From: Acidimicrobiaceae bacterium | GTDB taxonomy: Bacteria > Actinomycetota > Acidimicrobiia > Acidimicrobiales > UBA8190 | Reading direction: 5' to 3' | Assembly: GCA_003151475.1 (NCBI GenBank) | Contig: PLXQ01000080.1 | Coordinates: 1-62,558, forward strand | DNA: 62,558 nt | Part shown: positions 52,054 through 59,542 of the stretch, in pieces | Layout: every line of letters starts with the position of its first letter | How positions within the stretch are numbered: the stretch's first letter is position 1 | Program-made: the position numbers and the translations under genes | Notes under the pieces: model-generated | What the model was told of the DNA's origin: nothing | The model's database searches: none | What the model saw: the letters and a program-made list of their open reading frames with translations, nothing else

Positions 52054-53043
52054 TTGGCCATCGTCGCATTTGCCGTCGGGGCTGTGATCAGCCTCGGCAC
52101 CAGTTGGGTGCTCGTCACCCGACTGGAGCGACTGGGTGAGCGCGTCGGGCTCTCGGAGGCTCTGCTCGGGCTCGTCGCCGCCCTGGCGGCCGACACACCC
52201 GAGATCACATCGGCCGTCACCGCCGTCGTCCACCATGAGCGCGCCGTCGGTTCCGGTGTGGTCATCGGCTCGAACGTCTTCAATCTCGCCGCCCTGTTGG
52301 GCCTCGGTGCCATCGTGGCCGGGCGCATCGAGCTGCACCGCAAGGTGGTGGTTCTGGGCGGCGCCGTGGCGTCATGGGTGGCGCTCGTCAGCCTCGTCTG
52401 CGCCGTCGGTCTGATCGGTCCCCTCCCCGGTCTGGTGCTGGTGCTCGTCGTCCTCGTGCCCTATGTCGTTCTTCTGGGGACGCGGCGTCGACCAACCCGA
52501 CGGCGAGAGACGCCGCCACGATGGCAGCAGTGGCTGCGGTCGGCTGTGGTCGAGGAGGAATCCGAGCTCGAGGCGGCCATACGCCCGCGCCCGGGCACCC
52601 GTGGCGACGCGGTGGCGGCGGTGGCGTCGATGGTTGTCGTCGTCGGCTCGAGCGTGGTCATGGAGCGCGCCGCGTCGGAGGTGGGAAGCCACGAACACAT
52701 CGCCGGCATCGTCGTCGGCGGACTCATCCTGGCCGCTGTGACGAGCCTGCCCAACGCCGTGGCCGGCGTCTACCTGGCTTCCCGGGGGCGAGGTGCCGCC
52801 ATGCTCAGCACGACCTTGAGCAGCAATACCTTCAACATCGTTCTCGGTCTGCTGCTGCCCGCCGTTTTCGTCGGCCTGGCCTTGCCCTCGAGACAGCAGA
52901 CGCTCATCGTGGCCTGGTACGGCGCGTTGACGGTGATCACCCTGGCCTTCGCCTACGTCGGACGGGGACTCCGTGGCGGCCACGGATGGATGATCGTGGC
53001 CGGCTACGCCGGGTTCGTGGCCGTGCTCCTGGCCGTGTCATGA
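52054..53043 (+). CDS. CaCA-superfamily cation/Ca2+ exchanger
   Basis: A 329-residue antiporter with about ten membrane segments and two inverted alpha-repeats: LVAALAADTPEITSAVTAV with GSNVFNLAALLG, then ILAAVTSLPNAVAGVYLA with SSNTFNIVLGL. The two halves meet at a cytoplasmic loop rich in Glu and Arg. I prefer the TTG at 52054, behind GGAAAGGA and immediately before the first helix; ATG 51979 in frame adds a hydrophilic stretch. The ion is probably Ca2+ exchanged for Na+ or H+. Confidence 0.85.
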   Translation: MAIVAFAVGAVISLGTSWVLVTRLERLGERVGLSEALLGLVAALAADTPEITSAVTAVVHHERAVGSGVVIGSNVFNLAALLGLGAIVAGRIELHRKVVVLGGAVASWVALVSLVCAVGLIGPLPGLVLVLVVLVPYVVLLGTRRRPTRRRETPPRWQQWLRSAVVEEESELEAAIRPRPGTRGDAVAAVASMVVVVGSSVVMERAASEVGSHEHIAGIVVGGLILAAVTSLPNAVAGVYLASRGRGAAMLSTTLSSNTFNIVLGLLLPAVFVGLALPSRQQTLIVAWYGALTVITLAFAYVGRGLRGGHGWMIVAGYAGFVAVLLAVS

Positions 53044-53047
53044 GGCG

Positions 53048-53082
53048 GTGTCTAAGCGTGTCGTCGCTGTCTGAGCATGTCG
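53048..53082. repeat. 19-bp-period imperfect repeat after the exchanger stop
   Basis: GTGTCTAAGCGTGTCG (53048-53063) and CTGTCTGAGCATGTCG (53067-53082) agree at 13 of 16 bases. They echo the exchanger's own terminus GTGTCATGA, so TGA, TAA and TGA follow in series. Confidence 0.6.
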
Positions 53083-53100
53083 GTACAGGCGCTCATTCCC

Positions 53101-53133
53101 TGCCACCCACGTCAATTCGAAGAGACGGTGGCA
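53101..53133 (+). terminator. Probable terminator of the exchanger gene
   Basis: TGCCAC...GTGGCA stem, extended by CGTC/GACG past a 3-base bulge, between the exchanger and the riboswitch. No T-tract. Confidence 0.5.
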
Positions 53134-53149
53134 CCCACGACGAGGACCT

Positions 53150-53300
53150 GGGTACAGTGACGGCGGCGGCGCAAAATCGTCGCCCGCTGTCGCTCAGGGG
53201 AAGTCCGGTCAAATTCCGGCGCTGGCCCGCAACCGTAGACGGGGATGTATCTCCGTAAGCCGGGATACCTGACGACGGTGGCTCCTATCAACCGTCGAGA
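53150..53300 (+). promoter_or_regulatory. Cobalamin riboswitch
   Basis: The conserved aptamer core is clear: AGGGGAAGTCCGGT (53197-53210), AAATTCCGGCGCTGGCCCGC (53211-53230), CAACCGTAGAC, and the B12-box variant AGCCGGGATACCTG (53258-53271). This is the layout of the Rfam cobalamin aptamer. A further hairpin CGACGGT/ACCGTCG (53273-53297) follows at once and may be the external arm. It controls the secreted-protein and ECF operon downstream; binding of cobalamin normally represses expression. Confidence 0.9.
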
Positions 53301-53306
53301 GGCACG

Positions 53307-53363
53307 GTGACTGGGACCCGCACGGGCGCCAGTCACGCCTCCCGGGCCTCCGGAACCCGGGAG
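53307..53363 (+). promoter_or_regulatory. Riboswitch expression platform hairpins
   Basis: Two perfect 8-bp stems lie between the aptamer and the first start codon: GTGACTGG/CCAGTCAC (53307-53336) and CTCCCGGG/CCCGGGAG (53339-53363). The last bases of the second stem overlap the ribosome-binding sequence GAGAGGAAG before ATG 53374, and its loop CCTCC is complementary to that sequence. This suggests translational control. Confidence 0.6.
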
Positions 53364-53373
53364 AGGAAGCATC

Positions 53374-54489
53374 ATGTCGTCATTCATCCGGCGGGCAGCC
53401 GCCGCCGGCCTGCTGATTTTTTCCGTGGGGCTCGGCGCCAGCGTGCCGGCATCAGCATCGCCGGCACCGGTCGCCCACGCTCCGACATCGCCGCCCACCG
53501 CGGCCCAGGCCGGCGCAGGGTGGTTGGGACGCCAGTTCACCGGGTCCAGCGTCAGCTCCAACGGCACGCCCAACCCGGGCTCGACCGCTCAGGCCGTGCT
53601 GGCCTTTGCCGCCTCGGGTGTCGGTGGTCGTAAGGCGCAATCGGCGATCAATTGGCTGAAGAAGCACTTCGAGTCCTATGTCCGTCCCGGTGGCGTCGAT
53701 GACGCCGGAGCCTTGTCCACGGTGATCCTGGCCGCCCAGGCCACCGGTGTTGATCCCACCGCCTTCGGAGGAAAGAAGGCGGCCGACAACCTGGTGAAGC
53801 GGCTCAAGGATTCGCAACGCAGGACAGGATCTGACGCCGGACTGTTCGGCTCGTCGGACCCCTCGTTCGACGGCGCCTTCCGCCAGGGATTGGCGCTCAT
53901 GGCTCTGGCCAATGCGGGGCTCAAGAATTCGGTCAGTGTGTCGTCGGGTCTCACCTGGCTCGAGAACCAGCAGTGCAGCGACGGGGGTTGGGAGTCGTAC
54001 CGGTCGGACACGACCACTGCGTGCGCGGCGCCCGACCCGAACACCTTCTCGGGACCGGACACCAACTCCACCGCGCTGGCGGTGGAGGGACTGGTGGCCG
54101 CCGGGGGGACGTTCAACGGCAGTCCGCAGTCGTTCTTCGAGGCATCGCAGAACTCCGACGGCGGGTTCGGCTTCATCGGCGACGCCAGCCAGTCTCCGGA
54201 TCCGGACTCGACCGGTCTGGTCATCCAAGCGCTGGTCGCCCTGGGCGACCAGAACAACCCGGTTTTCACCCAGGCCGGAGGGGCGACGCCCTTCACCGCA
54301 CTGGCGAGTTTCCAGTTGGGGTGTTCCGCGGCCAAGGCGCAGAGGGGGGCGTACGTCTTCCCCGGTGTCGCCGGACCCAATCTCCTGGCCACATTGCAGG
54401 CGGTTCCCGGCGCGGCGGCCGTGGCCTTCCCCCTCACGGCGCAGACGCTGCAGCCGGGGCTGCCCAAACTGAAGTGCCCGGCCCACTGA
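53374..54489 (+). CDS. Secreted prenyltransferase-barrel protein (transcobalamin alpha-domain-like)
   Basis: A 371-residue exported protein: signal peptide to about residue 28 (ending ASAS), then an alpha6/alpha6-type barrel with repeats such as STAQAVLAFAASGV, DTNSTALAVEGLVAAGG, DGGFGFIGD and DSTGLVIQALVALG. The repeats are of the squalene-cyclase/prenyltransferase class, but catalytic Asp-rich cyclase motifs are absent. Human intrinsic factor and transcobalamin use the same barrel as their cobalamin-binding alpha domain. Three cysteine-rich places (QQCSDGGW, TACAAP, KLKCPAH) suggest disulphides. First gene behind the cobalamin riboswitch; ATG placed by GAGAGGAAG. Confidence 0.82.
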   Translation: MSSFIRRAAAAGLLIFSVGLGASVPASASPAPVAHAPTSPPTAAQAGAGWLGRQFTGSSVSSNGTPNPGSTAQAVLAFAASGVGGRKAQSAINWLKKHFESYVRPGGVDDAGALSTVILAAQATGVDPTAFGGKKAADNLVKRLKDSQRRTGSDAGLFGSSDPSFDGAFRQGLALMALANAGLKNSVSVSSGLTWLENQQCSDGGWESYRSDTTTACAAPDPNTFSGPDTNSTALAVEGLVAAGGTFNGSPQSFFEASQNSDGGFGFIGDASQSPDPDSTGLVIQALVALGDQNNPVFTQAGGATPFTALASFQLGCSAAKAQRGAYVFPGVAGPNLLATLQAVPGAAAVAFPLTAQTLQPGLPKLKCPAH

Positions 54490-54494
54490 GCGCC

Positions 54495-55508
54495 ATGGTG
54501 CACAGGACGGTGGTGGTATTGGCCACCGTCCTGTGCACCGCCACCTTTGTGGCCGCCGCGTCCGATGCGGCCGGGGCGGCGCGCACGCGCGTCGGCACCG
54601 ACTCGGCCCATTTCGCGGTGGTGACGGTGCACCACGCCCGGGAGTGCGCGTCGGTGCGCAAAGCCGGCGGCGGCACGATCGTGGTCCCCGTGGTCATCGA
54701 TCTCGGCGGGCCGTCGGACCAGGCCAACGTGACGTGTGTGGCCGTGCCGGCGGGCAGCAACGATGCCCAGGTTTTGGCAGCGCGGGCCAAGCTGCTCGGC
54801 GTCACCGCTCCGCGCTACGCCATCTCGGGTCTGTTGTGCGCCATCGACGACTACCCGGCCACCGGGTGCGGCCAGCAGAACGGCAGTCACTACGCCTATT
54901 GGGCCTACTTCCACGGCGGGTCGTCGTGGACGTACTCGAGCGTCGGTCCCGCCTCGTGGACGGTCTCCGCCGGTGACGTGGAGGGGTGGCGCTTCGAGCC
55001 CGACGGAAGCGCCACGCCCGCCGATCCGCCGCCGCGCTCCCCGTCGGATGCGCCGACCCTGTGCCCGGCCTCGGTGCCGCCCACCACGACGACGACAACC
55101 TCGCCGGCGAGCGTGCCGACCTCGACCGCGACCTCGACAACGCTCGCTCAGAGTTCGAGTTCGTCCGGTAACCACGGCGCAACGGGCCCGGGATCGGCGC
55201 CGGCGGTCTCATCGGGTCCGAAGCCCTTCGTGGCGGCGCCCGGTAGCGGCGGACCGGTAACGGCCAAAGGATCGGGTAGCGCACCGGGGGCGGTGTCGAC
55301 AACCACAACCCCGGGACCGCCGGGGGGCGCCGCTCAGCAAGGCGCCGGGTCGGATCGGGCCGGTCACCGCACACCCACCCATCTGGCGTCCAAACGCAGT
55401 CCGGGACACGGTGGCTTCCCGCTCGGCATCATCATCGCCGTGGCCCTGATCGCGCTGTTCGCCACGGGCGCCGGGTTCCGGACCCGCCGGTCGACGAAGG
55501 CTGACTGA
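54495..55508 (+). CDS. Secreted, C-terminally anchored protein with transcobalamin beta-domain-like segment
   Basis: A 337-residue protein: signal peptide (about 1-28), a compact domain to about 180, a Ser/Thr/Pro/Gly-rich stalk of about 120 residues, then a transmembrane helix and short basic tail (GFPLGIIIAVALIALFATG then RTRRS). The domain segment HYAYWAYFHGGSSWTYSS and AGDVEGWRFEP resembles DUF4430, the C-terminal lobe of transcobalamin and intrinsic factor. No LPxTG motif. It starts 5 bases after the barrel protein's stop. Together they may form the two lobes of a surface cobalamin binder. Confidence 0.75.
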   Translation: MVHRTVVVLATVLCTATFVAAASDAAGAARTRVGTDSAHFAVVTVHHARECASVRKAGGGTIVVPVVIDLGGPSDQANVTCVAVPAGSNDAQVLAARAKLLGVTAPRYAISGLLCAIDDYPATGCGQQNGSHYAYWAYFHGGSSWTYSSVGPASWTVSAGDVEGWRFEPDGSATPADPPPRSPSDAPTLCPASVPPTTTTTTSPASVPTSTATSTTLAQSSSSSGNHGATGPGSAPAVSSGPKPFVAAPGSGGPVTAKGSGSAPGAVSTTTTPGPPGGAAQQGAGSDRAGHRTPTHLASKRSPGHGGFPLGIIIAVALIALFATGAGFRTRRSTKAD

Positions 55509-55515
55509 CCACATC

Positions 55516-56607
55516 GTGGCCGGTCGACTCACGTCATTGCGCGTCGCACCGCTGCACCCGGTGGCGTGGTGGGCGTGGGCCATCTTGTTGGCGGCCGCCG
55601 CCGCCCGGATCACCAATCCGATCTGCCTCGGCCTGATCCTGGCCATCGCCGGCTGGGTCGTGGTGTCGCGCCGACCACAGAGCACATGGGCGCGCTCGTA
55701 CAGCACCTTGCTCCGCCTCGGCGCGTTGGTGGTCGTCATCCGGGTCGTCATCCAAGCATTGTTCGGCCAGCGCATCCCCGGTCACACCCTCTTCACCATC
55801 CCGTCCATCGCTCTGCCCTCGTGGATGGCGGGAGTGACGGTCGGTGGTCCGGTCACGGCGGACGCCTTGGTGGGGGCGGCCTGTCAGGGCTTGCGGCTGG
55901 CGGCCATTCTCGGATGCGTAGGGGCGGCCAACGCCTTGGTGAGTCCTTTCCGTCTCCTGCGCTGTGTACCGGCCGGACTCTACGAAGTGGCGGTGGCCGT
56001 CACCGTCGCCGTGTCGTTCACTCCCCAGGTGATCAGCTCTCTCGGGCAGGTGCGCGACGCGCGCCGGCTGAGGGGTCGGGCCATCTCCGGTCTCGCCGGC
56101 GTGCGGGGACTCGCCGTTCCCGTTCTCGAAGGTGCTCTCGAGCGGTCTCTGGCCCTGGCCGCTTCGATGGACAGCCGGGGTTTCGGTCGCCGCGCCGTGT
56201 CGGTGACGCGACAGCGTGTGGCCTCGGCCACCACGCTGGCCGGGCTCCTGGGTCTGGCGGTCGGCGCCTACGGCGTGCTCGATTCCGGAGCACCGCCGGC
56301 GCTCGGTCTTCCTATCGTGGGGACCGGGGCTCTTCTCGTCATCGCCGGGCTGATCACCACCTCCGTCGGGGGCCGCACCCGCTACCGGCCCGACCGGTGG
56401 TCCGGGCGTGAGTGGTGCACCGTCCTCGTCTCGGCCGCTGCTCTGGCCGCCGTCGTCGTGGTGGGAAGACACGACGCGGCATCGTTGGCCATGCCCGTCT
56501 ACCCGCTGTCGTTCCCCGCCGTTCCTCCCCTCGCTGTGGTCGGGCTTCTCCTGGCCGCACTGCCGTCGATCGTGGCGCCACGCCCCATCGACACCGCCGT
56601 CCGATGA
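55516..56607 (+). CDS. ecfT: ECF transporter transmembrane subunit EcfT
   Basis: A 363-residue energy-coupling-factor T protein, longer than the usual 260. Several N-terminal helices precede the coupling helices, which contain the characteristic Ala-Arg-Gly-like motif (QVRDARRLRGRAI) and SMDSRGFGRR near the C-terminal part, the two EcfT signatures that contact the ATPases. A helix pair near the end adds length. Start GTG 55516. The stop overlaps the ATPase ATG (ATGA). Confidence 0.88.
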   Translation: MAGRLTSLRVAPLHPVAWWAWAILLAAAAARITNPICLGLILAIAGWVVVSRRPQSTWARSYSTLLRLGALVVVIRVVIQALFGQRIPGHTLFTIPSIALPSWMAGVTVGGPVTADALVGAACQGLRLAAILGCVGAANALVSPFRLLRCVPAGLYEVAVAVTVAVSFTPQVISSLGQVRDARRLRGRAISGLAGVRGLAVPVLEGALERSLALAASMDSRGFGRRAVSVTRQRVASATTLAGLLGLAVGAYGVLDSGAPPALGLPIVGTGALLVIAGLITTSVGGRTRYRPDRWSGREWCTVLVSAAALAAVVVVGRHDAASLAMPVYPLSFPAVPPLAVVGLLLAALPSIVAPRPIDTAVR

Positions 56608-58229
56608 TCCTGTTCGAGAACATGTCGGTGACGTATCCCGATCAGGACCACCCCGCCCTCGATGGTGTCGAGCTCAAGATCGGCGAGGGCGAGCTGGCTC
56701 TCGTGATCGGTCCCACCGGGGCCGGAAAGACGACTCTGCTGCGCAGCGTGAACGGCCTCGTGCCCCACTTCTCGGGTGGCCGGCTCACGGGCCGGGTCCT
56801 GGTCGAGGGGCGCAGTACCTCCGATCATCGACCGCGTGATCTGGCCGACGTGGTCGGTTTCGTTGGTCAGGATCCCGACGCCACGTTCGTGGCCGACATC
56901 GTGGAGGACGAGCTCGCCTACAGCATGGAGAACCTGGGACTCTCGGCCCCCACCATGCGCCGGCGTGTAGAAGACGTCCTCGACATCTTGAACCTCCATG
57001 CCCTGCGCCAGCGCGCCATCATGTCGCTCTCGGGCGGACAGAGGCAGAGAGTGGCGATCGGCGCCGTCCTCACCGCCGCCCCGCGCCTTCTCGTGCTCGA
57101 CGAGCCGACGTCGTCACTCGATCCCATCTCGGCCGAAGAGGTGTTGGCGGCGCTGTCGCGTCTCGTGCACGACCAGGGAGTCACCATCGTGGTGGCGGAG
57201 CACAGGCTGGAGCGGATCGTCCATGCCGCCGACGTCATCGTGCACGTGCCCGGCGCACCCGGCGGTGTCCGGTCCGGAACGCCGGCCGAGATGCTCGCCA
57301 TCAGTTCGGTGGCGCCCCCCATCGTCCGGCTGGCCCGGGTGGCCCGATGGGACCCGATCCCCCTTTCCGTCCGAGACGCCCGGCGGCTTGCTCCCGGCCT
57401 GCTTCGCCGCCTGCCCGCCAGTCCCAACAGTGGTCGCCGCCCTTCACCCACCAAGGGTCCTGTGGTGGCCAGCGTCCGACGTCTCGCTGCCCGATATGGC
57501 CGGCTCCTGGCGCTCGACGACATCACCCTTGATCTGGCCGCCGGCGAGGTGACGGCCGTCATGGGGAGAAACGGAGCGGGGAAGTCGACGCTCCTTCGTC
57601 ACCTGGTCGGGTTGCGCTCACCCCAACAGGGAACGGTGACGGTGGCGCAGCGCAAACCGTCGGCGCTTCGTCCGGCCGAGGCGGCCCGGCTGGTGGGACT
57701 TGTTCCCCAGGACCCCGCCTCGATGCTGAGCGCCGACTCGGTGGCGGTCGAATGCACCGACGCCGATCACGACGCCTCCCTGGCTCCGGGTTCCACCCGG
57801 GCCGCTCTTGAGCGGCTCATGCCCGGGCTTCGGGACGATATGCATCCGCGCGACCTGTCCGAGGGCCAACGCCTGGCCCTGGCCCTAGCCATCGTGCTGG
57901 CACCGGCCCCGCCCCTCATCCTTCTCGACGAACCGACCCGGGGCCTCGACTACATCGCCAAGGCCCGGCTCACGACCATGCTGCGCAACCTCGCCCATGA
58001 TGGTCACAGCGTCGTGCTCGCCACCCACGACGTGGAGCTGGTGGCCGACGCGGCCGATCGTGTTGTCGTCCTGGCCGATGGGGAGATCATCACCGACGGT
58101 CCGACGCGCGAGGTCGTGTGCCACTCACCGGGGCTCGCTTCCCAGGTGGCCCGTATCCTGGCCCCGGCCCCGTGGCTCACCGTGGCCGAGGTCGAGTCGG
58201 CCTTGACGGCGCCGAGGTCCGAGCCATGA
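56604..58229 (+). CDS. Fused ECF ATPase (EcfA-EcfA)
   Basis: A 541-residue protein with two ABC domains. The first has Walker A GPTGAGKTTLLRS, signature LSGGQRQRVAIG and Walker B LLVLDEPTSSLD. The second has GRNGAGKSTLLRH, a weaker signature LSEGQRLALALA, and LILLDEPTRGLD. Fused EcfA pairs occur in actinobacteria. It powers the S component through EcfT. It overlaps ecfT by 4 bp and the S gene by 4 bp. Confidence 0.95.
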   Translation: MILFENMSVTYPDQDHPALDGVELKIGEGELALVIGPTGAGKTTLLRSVNGLVPHFSGGRLTGRVLVEGRSTSDHRPRDLADVVGFVGQDPDATFVADIVEDELAYSMENLGLSAPTMRRRVEDVLDILNLHALRQRAIMSLSGGQRQRVAIGAVLTAAPRLLVLDEPTSSLDPISAEEVLAALSRLVHDQGVTIVVAEHRLERIVHAADVIVHVPGAPGGVRSGTPAEMLAISSVAPPIVRLARVARWDPIPLSVRDARRLAPGLLRRLPASPNSGRRPSPTKGPVVASVRRLAARYGRLLALDDITLDLAAGEVTAVMGRNGAGKSTLLRHLVGLRSPQQGTVTVAQRKPSALRPAEAARLVGLVPQDPASMLSADSVAVECTDADHDASLAPGSTRAALERLMPGLRDDMHPRDLSEGQRLALALAIVLAPAPPLILLDEPTRGLDYIAKARLTTMLRNLAHDGHSVVLATHDVELVADAADRVVVLADGEIITDGPTREVVCHSPGLASQVARILAPAPWLTVAEVESALTAPRSEP

Positions 58230-59098
58230 GGCCCCATCCCGACCGGACCGGCGCCACCCGTTTCGGCAAGCGGGGCGCCGTGGCCATCGCCATCGCCTCC
58301 CTCGTGGGCCTTGCCGCCTTCTGCTGGCCGCTGTTCGCCCATGTCTCCTCCCACAGCAACCAGGCCCATGCGGGCGACGCTCCCTGGGTGATGGCGGTGA
58401 TCATCCCTTTGCTGCTCATCGCCCTCCTGGGTGAGGTCACCACCGGAGGTATCGATGCCAAAGGCGTGGCTCTTCTGGGCGTTTTGGGAGCGATCGGCGC
58501 CGCCCTGCGTATCCCCTCGGGGGGAACGGCCGGCTTCGAGCCCACCTTCTTCCTGCTCTTTCCGGCCGGCTATGTCCTGGGCCGGCATTTCGGATTCCTG
58601 CTCGGAGCTTTGACGCTCTTCGCCTCGGCTCTCGTCACCGGCGGGGTGGGGCCGTGGTTGCCCTTCCAGATGATGGCCGCCGCCTGGGTGGCCTATGGCG
58701 CCGGGCTGCTGCCGCGGCGCCAGGGTCGACTCGAACTCGTCATCCTGGCGTCGTACGCGGCGGTGGCCTGCCTGGTCTACGGCCTACTGGTGAACATGTG
58801 GTTCTGGCCCTACGGCGCGGGCACCACCACCTCGTTCTCTTTCCAACCGGGCGCCGCCCTCGGCCACAACCTGGCCCGCTTCCTCGCCTTCGACCTGACC
58901 ACATCGCTCGGGTTCGACATTCCCCGCGCCGTGCTCAACGCCGTGCTCGTTCTCACCGTCGGACGACCGGTGATCTCGGCCCTGCGTCGAGCCAGCCACA
59001 AAGCGGCCTTTGGTGCCGCTGTCGACGTGCCCCTGCCGGCCGTGGCCGGCGCACCGGTGGTCCGGACGACACCGACGACGACGGGGCAGGTCCGTTAG
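58226..59098 (+). CDS. ECF transporter substrate-binding S component, probably for cobalamin
   Basis: A 290-residue membrane protein with an N-terminal extension and about seven hydrophobic segments. The pattern GVLGAIGAALRIPSGGTAGFEPTFFLL and FALMLGALTLFASALVTGG-like GALTLFASALVTGGVGPW is that of ECF S components of the CbrT/vitamin type. Substrate is inferred only from the cobalamin riboswitch and gene context. It overlaps the ATPase by 4 bp and is convergent with a response-regulator gene (4 bp overlap). Confidence 0.85.
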   Translation: MRPHPDRTGATRFGKRGAVAIAIASLVGLAAFCWPLFAHVSSHSNQAHAGDAPWVMAVIIPLLLIALLGEVTTGGIDAKGVALLGVLGAIGAALRIPSGGTAGFEPTFFLLFPAGYVLGRHFGFLLGALTLFASALVTGGVGPWLPFQMMAAAWVAYGAGLLPRRQGRLELVILASYAAVACLVYGLLVNMWFWPYGAGTTTSFSFQPGAALGHNLARFLAFDLTTSLGFDIPRAVLNAVLVLTVGRPVISALRRASHKAAFGAAVDVPLPAVAGAPVVRTTPTTTGQVR

Positions 59099-59505
59099 CT
59101 TTCGTGGCCCCCGTCGAGGACACCGCGGACGGCGGTCAATAACTGCGGTGGTGACACCGGCTTGTGCAGGTACATCACGACCTTCATGCCGAGGCGCTCG
59201 CGTTCTTCGACGCTCAGCGTGAACGCCGAGTGGACGATGACGGGGGGAAGCTCCCCGAGTGCCTCGATGAGCGAGACGCCGTCGAGCCGGGGCATCTTGA
59301 TGTCGAGGAGAACCATCCCGTACCGGTTCTCCTGGAGAAGCCCGAGCGCCACCTGACCGTCCTCCGCCTCGTCGACGCTGAACCCCGAAGTCCGCAGGAC
59401 CTCCGACATCGACGCACGAACGTCGGCTTCGTCGTCGACGACGAGCACATCGGCCCGCAGCGTCCGGGCATGAAAGGGGATGGGCCGGGCACTTCCGCCG
59501 GTCAT
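59095..59505 (-). CDS. Single-domain CheY-like response regulator
   Basis: A 136-residue receiver domain with no output domain. Acidic pair DDE in LVVDDEADVR, phosphoacceptor Asp in GMVLLDIKMPRLDG, conserved Ser/Thr in VIVHSAF and Lys in MYLHKPVSP. The first 17 residues are an extension. It may be a phosphorelay shuttle for the adjacent histidine kinase, which lies 37 bp upstream on the same strand. Confidence 0.92.
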   Translation of the reverse strand: MTGGSARPIPFHARTLRADVLVVDDEADVRASMSEVLRTSGFSVDEAEDGQVALGLLQENRYGMVLLDIKMPRLDGVSLIEALGELPPVIVHSAFTLSVEERERLGMKVVMYLHKPVSPPQLLTAVRGVLDGGHES

Positions 59506-59542
59506 GGTGTTCTCCGCCCCGCAGAGACGATGCCCATGGTCT

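Noticed and set aside
54495..55508. Sortase-anchored (LPxTG) surface protein
   Set aside because: The C-terminal helix and basic tail fit, but no LPxTG-type motif precedes the helix; simple membrane anchoring is more likely.
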